A stretch of 64,000 nt of DNA, taken from contig CAMHMJ010000010.1 in assembly GCA_946186185.1 (NCBI GenBank), forward strand, positions 28,728 to 92,727, in the 5' to 3' direction. The notes beneath the pieces are model-generated. The model had not been told where the DNA came from. It worked only from the letters and a program-made list of their open reading frames with translations, and ran no database searches. The position numbers were made by a program, and so were the translations under genes. This document shows, piece by piece, positions 54,856 to 62,348 of this stretch. The stretch is from an uncultured Treponema sp. (GTDB lineage Bacteria; Spirochaetota; Spirochaetia; Treponematales; Treponemataceae). Within the stretch, counting starts at the first letter, position 1. Every line of letters starts with the position of its first letter.

Positions 54856-56685
54856 TTATTTTTTTCCCTTTTTTGCATTTACTGTAGCGCTTTTTGAACC
54901 TGCGCCATTTCCACCGGCTGCAAGTTCTGCACGCTTTTTCTTCATCATTCCGTTAATAATCAGCTGCTGGAAAATCTGGAAAATTGTACTGAATGTCCAG
55001 TAAACCAAAAGTCCTGAAGATGCATTATAGAAAAGGAAGAAGAACATAATCGGCATACCGTACATCATAAGCTTCATCTGTGTCTGAGTCTGAGCATTTG
55101 CTGTAGCGCCGTTGTTTCCAGTAATTTTTCCGCTCAAAAGCTGAACTGCAAGATAGATAAACGGAAGAATACGCATCTGGTTTCCAAAGAACGGAATGCT
55201 TCTCTTGAATGTGTGTACGCTGTCTCCAGCTGAAAGATCGCTGATCCAGCCCGGAATAAAGCTTGCACCACGGAATTCAAAATAGTTGTTAAAGATATTG
55301 AACATAGACCACAAAAGAAGGAACTGCAAAAGCATTGGAAGACAACCGCTCATCGGGTTATAACCTGCTTCCTTGTAAATCTTTGCCATTTCTTCCTGCT
55401 GCTTCTGAGGCTGATCCTTGTATTTTGCCTGCAAAGCCTGAATTTTTGGCTGAATTTCCTGCATTTTCAGGGTAGACATTGACTGATTTTTTGTGAGAGG
55501 GAAGAGAAGGAGTTTAATTATCAAAGTCATTACGATAATTGAAACACCCCAGTTTCCAATGAATTTGTTGATGAACTCAAGGAACCATTTAAGAATTGTT
55601 TCAAGCCAGCCAAGCCAGCCGCTGCTCTGCAAACATTCTGTCAGTTTCAAGCCACTCAAGTTCCACTTGTTATTTTCTGCTACATTGTAAACCTTCAAAT
55701 CCTTTTCATTTCTTGGTCCAATGTAGAAATAATAAGTATCGTTTGCATCCTGACTTTCAATTGGTTTTCTAACAAGAATTGCCTGTGCATTCGTATAATT
55801 GTTTACTTCAATCTGAGTTGAATACCAGCTCAAATCCATATTTTCTGCTTTTTCAGGATAAACAAGATTTACAAAGTATTTTCCACCGATTCCGTTCCAC
55901 ATATATGGCTTTGCATACTGTTTGAACTGTTTTCCGCTGATAACCTGGCGTTTTGCCTTGTTTCCATTGAAAGAAATAAACTGGCGGTTTTCATATCGGT
56001 TCAGTTTTGGATTAAAATATGGTCCAATCTGTGGAGAAGTTCTAAGTGTATATCCCGCATTTCCAATATTGATAGAACCTTCTGCTTCATCTGAATGAAT
56101 CAAAATTTCAAGCTTGAAAACATATTCATCCGGCAAGAAGGAATATCTCTTTCCCAGAATAAAACTGTTCTCTGAACCGTCATCATTTTTTACTGTGAAA
56201 CGCTTTGTAAAAAGATAAGTATTTTCGTCAATTTTTTCTGTTTTGAACAGATCATTTACGATTGGAGAACCAGCCTGCCCAAAAGAAACGGCACAGGCTC
56301 TGTTGAAATCAGAAATATTGTCCGCCATCTGAACAGCATCTTTTGTATCAACATCAATGTGGTTCAAAAGCTTATAACTGATTACGTCTCCGCCTTTGTT
56401 TGTAAGAACAACTTCTGCTTTATTTGTATTAATTACAAAAGTTTCTTCTGTCAGATCACTTTCCACAGCATCAGTTGAAGAAATTACAGAATTAATTCCT
56501 TTAATTTCACCAGATTCTGTTCCATTCTGAAGACCATCAGAATTTTCCGTATTCTGAACATTTTCTGCTGCAGTTGACTGCTTTTCTGAATTATAAGAAT
56601 TCGGAAAAAGTTTTGGCTGAAGAATAAAAGAAACACCAACAACAATTGTAGAAAGAACAATAGCTAGAATTGTATTCTTGTCCAT
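54856..56685 (-). CDS. yidC: membrane protein insertase YidC
   Basis: 609 residues, gram-negative length. The first membrane helix (about 5-22) is followed by a large periplasmic beta domain (about 60-360), and then the conserved insertase core of five helices (about 380-575): FINKFIGNWGVSIIVMTLII, KNQSMSTLKMQEIQPKIQAL, YKEAGYNPMSGCLPMLLQFL, RGASFIPGWISDLSAGDS and MFFFLFYNASSGLLVYWTFS. It ends in a Lys-rich tail. It inserts and folds inner-membrane proteins alone or with SecYEG. AGAGGTAATTG lies before the ATG. It follows yidD by 36 bases. Confidence 0.96.
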   Translation of the reverse strand: MDKNTILAIVLSTIVVGVSFILQPKLFPNSYNSEKQSTAAENVQNTENSDGLQNGTESGEIKGINSVISSTDAVESDLTEETFVINTNKAEVVLTNKGGDVISYKLLNHIDVDTKDAVQMADNISDFNRACAVSFGQAGSPIVNDLFKTEKIDENTYLFTKRFTVKNDDGSENSFILGKRYSFLPDEYVFKLEILIHSDEAEGSINIGNAGYTLRTSPQIGPYFNPKLNRYENRQFISFNGNKAKRQVISGKQFKQYAKPYMWNGIGGKYFVNLVYPEKAENMDLSWYSTQIEVNNYTNAQAILVRKPIESQDANDTYYFYIGPRNEKDLKVYNVAENNKWNLSGLKLTECLQSSGWLGWLETILKWFLEFINKFIGNWGVSIIVMTLIIKLLLFPLTKNQSMSTLKMQEIQPKIQALQAKYKDQPQKQQEEMAKIYKEAGYNPMSGCLPMLLQFLLLWSMFNIFNNYFEFRGASFIPGWISDLSAGDSVHTFKRSIPFFGNQMRILPFIYLAVQLLSGKITGNNGATANAQTQTQMKLMMYGMPIMFFFLFYNASSGLLVYWTFSTIFQIFQQLIINGMMKKKRAELAAGGNGAGSKSATVNAKKGKK

Positions 56686-56721
56686 GCAATTACCTCTTTT
56701 TTAAAGTGATAACTGTTTAAA

Positions 56722-56943
56722 TCACGGAACAGGGTCATAGCCACCTTTAGAATATGGATTACAACGTAGAATTCTCTTAAATGCAAGAAAAGAGCCTTTT
56801 ATAACTCCATATTTTTCTACTGCTTCAAGTGCATACTGCGAACAAGTAGGCGTAAATCTGCAGCAGGCTGGAAACAACGGAGAAATCGCTTTCTGATAAA
56901 AACGAATGGGCAAACAAAAAATTTTTCGAATAAAATTTTTCAT
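56722..56943 (-). CDS. yidD: membrane protein insertion efficiency factor YidD
   Basis: 73 residues, the usual size. The family signature [20 protein letters not shown] then [12 protein letters not shown] includes the conserved Cys-rich CRFTPTCS. The end [13 protein letters not shown] is typical. It assists insertion of membrane proteins with YidC. The ATG overlaps the rnpA stop by four bases. Confidence 0.95.
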   Translation of the reverse strand: MKNFIRKIFCLPIRFYQKAISPLFPACCRFTPTCSQYALEAVEKYGVIKGSFLAFKRILRCNPYSKGGYDPVP

Positions 56944-57299
56944 TCTTCCAGAATTCCTGCTTTAATCAATAATGTACGAAATTGAACACATCGCGTGCTG
57001 AACGAGTCATTTCCAGGATAAACGAGAAATAAAATATCGTATCCGGTGTTCAGATGTGTTTTTAGTAAACGATAGACTTCACGGCTATAACGTTTCGACA
57101 AGTTCCTCTGCACTGCGTTACCGTACCCGCGAGGCAAAGGAAAACCAACTCTGTTTGATTCCAGCCCGTTTTCCATATAGAAAATTTTTGCGCCGGAAAC
57201 ACTTGCCTTTTTTCCGTCTTTAAACAGTCTTTTAAAATCTACAGGACTTTTTATCCGTTCTTTACGAGTAAAAAGTCCTGTTTTCAAGTCTGTTTCCAT
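56940..57299 (-). CDS. rnpA: ribonuclease P protein component
   Basis: 119 residues. The RNase P protein subunit binds the catalytic RNA and pre-tRNA leader. Signature: [18 protein letters not shown] (family RNRxKRxxRE variant, here Asn-Leu-Ser-Lys-Arg), with preceding [12 protein letters not shown] (usual pattern SKKxGxAV). The spirochaetal sequence is somewhat divergent. It follows rpmH by 15 bases, as in nearly all bacteria. Confidence 0.94.
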   Translation of the reverse strand: METDLKTGLFTRKERIKSPVDFKRLFKDGKKASVSGAKIFYMENGLESNRVGFPLPRGYGNAVQRNLSKRYSREVYRLLKTHLNTGYDILFLVYPGNDSFSTRCVQFRTLLIKAGILEE

Positions 57300-57314
57300 C
57301 CCTAATAGTTAAAA

Positions 57315-57470
57315 TCAATAAGGTTTCTTTTCGTCAGATACAGAAAGCTTTGCTCTTCCCTTTGCACGACGACGAGCTAAAACTTTGCGTCCGCCCTTTG
57401 TAGCCATACGAGCTCTGAAACCAAATTTTCTATTGCGTTTAACTTTGCTAGGCTGATAAGTTCTTAACAT
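57315..57470 (-). CDS. rpmH: 50S ribosomal protein L34
   Basis: 51 residues, starting [20 protein letters not shown] and continuing with [20 protein letters not shown], the invariant L34 core. A Ser-Asp-Glu-Lys tail follows. It lies between the DUF721 gene and rnpA and is followed by rnpA, yidD, yidC and jag. AAAGGGG precedes the ATG by nine bases. L34 is one of the last proteins added to the large subunit. A good promoter lies 45-75 bases upstream. Confidence 0.97.
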   Translation of the reverse strand: MLRTYQPSKVKRNRKFGFRARMATKGGRKVLARRRAKGRAKLSVSDEKKPY

Positions 57471-57514
57471 AAGACTATACCCCTTTTAATAAATTTCAAT
57501 ATTAATAGTATGAG

Positions 57515-57544
57515 AATATAACATTTATTTTCGATTTTGGTCAA
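57515..57544 (-). promoter_or_regulatory. rpmH operon promoter
   Basis: On the minus strand, TTGACC (57539-57544), an 18-base spacer and TATATT (57515-57520). Expected transcript start about 57508 with a 38-base leader. Confidence 0.65.
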
Positions 57545-57620
57545 TTATTGACACGCCCGTTTTTTGTAGTTTTATATCATTTTGCTACAGTTTAGGACGC
57601 TTTTTTGCAAAAAAATAATT

Positions 57621-58169
57621 TTATTTATCTTTTTGTGCCTTTTTTTCCATATTCTCAAATATTTTTAATAAATCCGGCGGCAATTCGTTAGAAGTTCCTC
57701 CCTCATTACCACTCGAATTTTTTTCGTCATTTTTGCTGTAATTGTTTAGAATTTTTTCTTCTTCCCGAAGTTTTTTTTCATATCTTTTTGATTCTTCTGA
57801 ATATGCGTTATCATAATTAACATTTGAAAGAGTTGCATTACTTCCCTTCAACCTGAAAGCAAGTGAAGTTATATTCAGCTCAGGCTCATACATTTTAAGT
57901 CCATTCAAAATATACTGCTTATGAAGCTGAAGCATTTGAATCCATCCTGAATGGTCTGCTTCTACCAGAAGAATATGATTTTTTACTTCAATAACTGACG
58001 AATGTTCGTATAGATTCTGTCCCAGATTCTCATCTTCATTCCAGCTTTTTATACTCGTTAAAATTTTCTTCCAGGAAGAATTCATTTTATTTGAATTCTG
58101 AAGAGCACTGTTTTCAATATTTTTAAAAGTTACCGTAATCATATCTGCGGCAGAAGTTATATTATTCAT
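57621..58169 (-). CDS. DUF721 (DciA-like) protein
   Basis: 182 residues from the ATG at 58169, with GGAGAG upstream. The DUF721 region (about 60-115; IEVKNHILLVEADHSGWIQM then LQLHKQYILNGLK) matches the KH-like domain of DciA, the ancestral loader of the replicative helicase in bacteria without DnaC/DnaI. An acidic, Ser/Asn/Lys-rich C-terminus ends it. The ATG lies within the last codons of recF, so the pair is coupled. The placement with dnaA, dnaN and recF supports a replication role. Confidence 0.85.
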   Translation of the reverse strand: MNNITSAADMITVTFKNIENSALQNSNKMNSSWKKILTSIKSWNEDENLGQNLYEHSSVIEVKNHILLVEADHSGWIQMLQLHKQYILNGLKMYEPELNITSLAFRLKGSNATLSNVNYDNAYSEESKRYEKKLREEEKILNNYSKNDEKNSSGNEGGTSNELPPDLLKIFENMEKKAQKDK

Positions 58170-59262
58170 ACCACTCTCCATTTTTTATCTGAAGAATTTT
58201 TGTTGTACTTTTTTTGTAGCGCTCATATGGTTCTCCCGGTAAAAAAGTACAGAAAAGCTGGTCATATTCCGGAAGCATTGAAGTTAAACGGGCTCTTTTG
58301 TCCGGATCAAGCTCCAGCATAACATCGTCCATTAATAAAACCGGATTATTTCCCGTAATTCTTGTGTAATAAACCGCCTGAGAAACCCTCAGAAGCAGCG
58401 CCGTAAGTCTGCACTGACCCGTTGACGCATTCGTAATAAAGAATTTTCCGTCCTTTACAAAAACAATTTTGTCTCTGTGTGGACCAGAAAGGGTAGTTCC
58501 CATAATTTTATCCTGTTCCCTTTTACTTTTAAGAAGCTCCACAACTTCCTGCGGAGTAGGGAAGCGGGTTCCAACCTCATCTTTTATTTCTTTCCAGGAC
58601 GGATAATAGGCTATTGTTACATTTTCAATTCCGGAAATATCGTAATACAATTTCTTAAAAATCTCGTTGAACTGAAAAATTGCCTTTTTGCGCTTTAACT
58701 GTATTTCCAGACCTTTTTCTGCCAGCTGCATATCGTAAATATCCAGCATGTCATATTTTTCTTCCTTCAGGATAAGGTTCCGGCTTTTTAAGATTTTCTT
58801 ATAATTTCTAAGGTCATCGATATAAAGCGCATCATACATCGTCAGTGACTGATCCAGAAAAAAACGGCGGTTTTCCGGTTCACCAGTAGCAAATTTCATA
58901 TCACTGTGACAAAAAAGAACGCATGGAATTGTATTTATAAGCTCTTTTCTGTCGTGAATTCTTTTATTATTTTTTTCAATTATTTTCTTGTTTTTATCGT
59001 AAACAACCTTAATTGATTCAGTTTCACCGTTTTTTCCGCTATAAAATGAAGAAACCGAAAAATTCTGTTCACCATATTTTATAATCTGTGAATCAACATG
59101 AGTTCTGAAAGAACTTCCATAGGAAGAATAATAAAGAGCCTCAAGAATGTTGCTTTTTCCCTGTCCGTTTTCTCCAACAAAATAAATTTCCTTTTCAGAC
59201 AGATTGACTCTGTCATTCTTTAAATTGCGGAAATTACATAAATTTAGAGACAAAAACGGCAT
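58162..59262 (-). CDS. recF: DNA replication and repair protein RecF
   Basis: 366 residues of the SMC-like RecF ATPase. Walker A GENGQGKSNILEALYY near residue 30; the ABC signature TNASTGQCRLTALLLRVSQA near 275; Walker B VLLMDDVMLELDPDKR near 310. RecF loads RecA at gapped DNA. It follows dnaN by 21 bases and overlaps the DUF721 gene by eight. Confidence 0.95.
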   Translation of the reverse strand: MPFLSLNLCNFRNLKNDRVNLSEKEIYFVGENGQGKSNILEALYYSSYGSSFRTHVDSQIIKYGEQNFSVSSFYSGKNGETESIKVVYDKNKKIIEKNNKRIHDRKELINTIPCVLFCHSDMKFATGEPENRRFFLDQSLTMYDALYIDDLRNYKKILKSRNLILKEEKYDMLDIYDMQLAEKGLEIQLKRKKAIFQFNEIFKKLYYDISGIENVTIAYYPSWKEIKDEVGTRFPTPQEVVELLKSKREQDKIMGTTLSGPHRDKIVFVKDGKFFITNASTGQCRLTALLLRVSQAVYYTRITGNNPVLLMDDVMLELDPDKRARLTSMLPEYDQLFCTFLPGEPYERYKKSTTKILQIKNGEWYE

Positions 59263-59283
59263 ATTTTATTAAAACAGCTGGTT

Positions 59284-60387
59284 TTAGTTAGTCAGATTGA
59301 TAGGCATCATAATGTGGAAATAATCTGCCTCTGGTTCCGGTCTCATTTTGATTGCTTTAGTTAATTCAGTGAATTCAAAAACAATATTTTCAGAATCAAT
59401 TGTCTTTAAAGGCTCTGAAACATGACTGTAAGACAAACCAAGAGAAAGCTCTTCACCGTCATAGCGGCAAGGAATTTCTTCGTCTGCAGTACCAATTTCA
59501 GATTCCGGAGTACTGATATTCAAAACTCCCGGTGCAATTCTCAAAATAATTTTTTCTGAACCTTTTTCAAACATAATTCCAATTCGTTTTAAAGCAGATT
59601 CAAAATCGTCTTTATTTACCTGGAATGAATACTGAAGGTTATCCGGAATTACTTTCTGATAGTTAGGGAACTGGCCGTCGATAAGTTTTGAAGAGAACTC
59701 ATAATTTCCAAATCTTACGAAAAGCATATTGTCTACGATTCCGAGGGAAATATTTCCTTCATCCGACGCATTTTTAAGAACACATCTTAAAATCTTTGTA
59801 GGAACAATAGCTGGAGGGAAATCTATTCCAGGTGCCAGAAGCTTTTCACAATAAGAAAGACGCTTTGAGTCTGTAGAAACCATTACAAAGTTATCATCTT
59901 TTTTACAGAAATGAACACCTGTTAAGAAATACTTCTGTTTATTGTCAGAAACAGCAAAAATTGTCTGCTGAATCATTTCTTTAAAGTCTTTTGCAGGAAC
60001 ATCAAAAAATGGAACATCATTTGCAGCATTAAAATCAGGGAATTTTTCGCTGGCAATACTCTTTAACTGAGCCTTATATTTTTTTGAGAAGGTTTTAATC
60101 GTTACCTTTATATCCTGCTGATCAAATTCAATTTCGCCTGAAGGAGAAGATGAGAGAATGCTCATAAATTTATCACAAAGAACTGTTGTACTTCCTTCTT
60201 CTACTACATCAACAGGAATCTTTGTTATAAAATTTACCATTTGGTCAGAAGCTTTAATAGTCAAAGTATTATTTTCAGCAGTTAATAAAATACTTGATAA
60301 AATTGAAATAGGATTTTTATTTGCAATAATTTCCTGTGTAATCATAATTTCCTTGAGTAAGGAATCCCTGTCAAATGTAAATTTCAT
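59284..60387 (-). CDS. dnaN: DNA polymerase III beta sliding clamp
   Basis: 367 residues, standard for the clamp with three similar domains. Recognised by MKFTFDRDSLLKEIMITQEI, KYFLTGVHFCKKDDNFVMVS, TDSKRLSYCEK and the C-terminal PEADYFHIMMPINL, close to the consensus ending. It forms the ring that tethers polymerase III to DNA. dnaA lies 302 bases upstream, across the origin region. Confidence 0.96.
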   Translation of the reverse strand: MKFTFDRDSLLKEIMITQEIIANKNPISILSSILLTAENNTLTIKASDQMVNFITKIPVDVVEEGSTTVLCDKFMSILSSSPSGEIEFDQQDIKVTIKTFSKKYKAQLKSIASEKFPDFNAANDVPFFDVPAKDFKEMIQQTIFAVSDNKQKYFLTGVHFCKKDDNFVMVSTDSKRLSYCEKLLAPGIDFPPAIVPTKILRCVLKNASDEGNISLGIVDNMLFVRFGNYEFSSKLIDGQFPNYQKVIPDNLQYSFQVNKDDFESALKRIGIMFEKGSEKIILRIAPGVLNISTPESEIGTADEEIPCRYDGEELSLGLSYSHVSEPLKTIDSENIVFEFTELTKAIKMRPEPEADYFHIMMPINLTN

Positions 60388-60419
60388 TTTTTTCTCCCAT
60401 ATTTTTTGGATTTCTTTTT

Positions 60420-60650
60420 TTACTTAAAGATTTCCAATTTTTCCCTTCTTTTATTTATTAAATTTATAAATTTAATAATAGTAATAATAATGTCGTGTTT
60501 AAAGTGGAAAACGTAGCTAACTCTATATAATATAATAAATTAGAACGTTAATAAGTAAGTTGATTTTTTTACTTTAAATCCACTTTTCCACAATTTTTTA
60601 TCTTATGAAAAAGTTTTTCACAACTTTTCCACATATTTTATCACAATATT
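60420..60650 (-). other. chromosomal replication origin region between dnaA and dnaN
   Basis: The 302-base gap is strongly AT-rich. On the minus strand the order from dnaA is: DnaA-box-like TTTTCCACA complements and related 9-mers on the plus strand (TTTTCCACA at 60584-60592 and 60625-60633, TTTTTCACA at 60614-60622, near-match TTTATCACA at 60637-60645), a reverse box AGTGGAAAA (60503-60511), a short GC-rich spacer (60491-60497) and six triplets TAA-TAA-TAG-TAA-TAA-TAA (60473-60490), then an almost pure AT stretch (60440-60472). This box, GC-cluster, DnaA-trio and unwinding element order matches the basal unwinding system. Confidence 0.75.
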
Positions 60651-60689
60651 ATAAGTTTTGCTATGTATATATTTTATAGCAGTTTTCGT

Positions 60690-62189
60690 TTACTTCTTTT
60701 CTTTTATTTCCTTTATGAGCATTTCAATCATCTGCTTAAAATTCTGGTCTGTCTTAATCATTTCCATAATTTTATTGTTTGCATGCATGATTGAAGAATG
60801 ATCTCTTCCTCCAAATTCATTGCCTAAGTCCATAAAGGTGTAGTCAGTCAATTCATGGGCAATATAGATAGCAATATGACGGGCATTTGTATATTTTTTA
60901 TCCCGTTTTTTACCCTTCATTTCTTCAACAGTGATATCAAAATTTTCGGCAACAGTTTTCATTATGTTTCCAATAGTTATGTTTCCGATTTTTGGACCAC
61001 TGTAAAAGTCCTGAAGCTGTTGCTGAACCATATCCAGAGTCAGAATTCCATCAAAGAATTCTGCGTATCCGGTTACTTTTTCAAGAGCAGCTTCCAGGTC
61101 ACGAATATTTGTTTCAATAATTCTCGCAATGTAATCAATTACTTCTTCAGAAATTTCTACGCCAACATTGTATGGAGGTACATCTTTTAATTTTTTGTAG
61201 ATGATTGCCTTTCTTGTTTCGTAATTTGGCATATCAAGATTTAAACACATTCCCGAACCAAGACGACTTACAAGTCTTTCAGTCATGTTGTTTATTTCTT
61301 TAAGTGGACGGTCACAAGTAAAAACCATCTGTGCCTTATTTTTCTTTAATTCTTCAAAAGTATAGAAAAGTTCATCCTGAATTCCGGGTTTTCCCTGCAG
61401 AAAGTGAATATCGTCCAGAAGAAGAACATCCAGTTTTCGATATTTTATTTTAAATGCATCTGCTTTTCTGTTCGACATTGAATTTACAAATTCATTTAAG
61501 AAGCTTTCAGACTGAATGTAGCAGATTTTCTTTTTTTCACCATACTGTTCGTAAATTTTATTTCCGATTGCCTGCATCAGGTGAGTTTTTCCAAGTCCGC
61601 ATCCGCCGTAAAGCAAAATTGGATTTCTTTTGAAACCAGGATTGTTTGCAACATCCATTGCAACTTTATATGCAAAATTAGATGAGCTTCCTTCCTCGGA
61701 AATAAAATTTTCAAAAGTCATGTTTTCGTCTAAGAAAGAATTCTTTGGACGGGAAGTTTTTTCTGTATTTTCAGTTTTTTTAGACAGTTTTGAGAAAAAA
61801 TTTAGTTGTGAAGGAGTCTGAGATTCCGATGAATTTTGGGTTTCTATACCAGTTTTAGATGGTTCAGTCGGTTTTTCTTCATTTTTTGAATCTTTTGATT
61901 CTTTTTCCGGCTCAAAAATCTGCTGCTCTACAATTACACTTTCAATTTCGCAATTCTGGCCGGTAATCTGTTTAATTTTTTCTTTTACTTTTCCAACATT
62001 ACCCTTTGAAAGCATCTGGTTCCACATAAATGCTGAAGGAACAGAAACTTTTATAGTTAAATTGCTGTCTTCAATGTATTTCATATTGAACCACAACTTA
62101 AATTCTATTTCTTTTCCTGCATTTTTGTATTCCTGCTCTAAATTATCCAGAGCAATATCCCAGATTTCTTTCAAATTATTTTCACTCAT
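60690..62189 (-). CDS. dnaA: chromosomal replication initiator DnaA
   Basis: 499 residues. Domain I (1-85, WDIALDNLEQEYKNAGKEIE), a long Ser/Glu/Lys/Pro-rich domain II (about 90-165), AAA+ domain III with Walker A GGCGLGKTHLMQ (about 198), Walker B LLLDDIHFL (about 258) and the sensor-region SRLGSGMCLNLDMPNYETR, and domain IV with the DNA-binding signature LGNEFGGRDHSSIMHANNK (about 457-475). It binds DnaA boxes and melts the origin. No ribosome site: TATAAT ends seven bases before the ATG, so the mRNA is probably leaderless. Confidence 0.97.
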   Translation of the reverse strand: MSENNLKEIWDIALDNLEQEYKNAGKEIEFKLWFNMKYIEDSNLTIKVSVPSAFMWNQMLSKGNVGKVKEKIKQITGQNCEIESVIVEQQIFEPEKESKDSKNEEKPTEPSKTGIETQNSSESQTPSQLNFFSKLSKKTENTEKTSRPKNSFLDENMTFENFISEEGSSSNFAYKVAMDVANNPGFKRNPILLYGGCGLGKTHLMQAIGNKIYEQYGEKKKICYIQSESFLNEFVNSMSNRKADAFKIKYRKLDVLLLDDIHFLQGKPGIQDELFYTFEELKKNKAQMVFTCDRPLKEINNMTERLVSRLGSGMCLNLDMPNYETRKAIIYKKLKDVPPYNVGVEISEEVIDYIARIIETNIRDLEAALEKVTGYAEFFDGILTLDMVQQQLQDFYSGPKIGNITIGNIMKTVAENFDITVEEMKGKKRDKKYTNARHIAIYIAHELTDYTFMDLGNEFGGRDHSSIMHANNKIMEMIKTDQNFKQMIEMLIKEIKEKK

Positions 62190-62196
62190 AAGCGTG

Positions 62197-62226
62197 ATTA
62201 TAAACCGCCTTTACCTTTTTTTTCAA
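62197..62226 (-). promoter_or_regulatory. dnaA promoter, leaderless type
   Basis: On the minus strand, TTGAAA (62221-62226), an 18-base spacer and consensus TATAAT (62197-62202). The gap to the ATG is the seven bases CACGCTT, with no Shine-Dalgarno. Confidence 0.65.
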
Positions 62227-62348
62227 TTCTTTTATACTTAATGATACGTTTTATTCTTATATATAACACTTGTCGGTGATTTATACTGCGGCTTCTTAGC
62301 TGTGTTGAAATGCCGAATCATATAAATCAATTAAATAAGGAAAAATAA

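Noticed and set aside
60388..60689. small genes in the dnaA-dnaN gap
   Set aside because: No open frame with start signal; AT-rich box and trio structure explains the sequence better.
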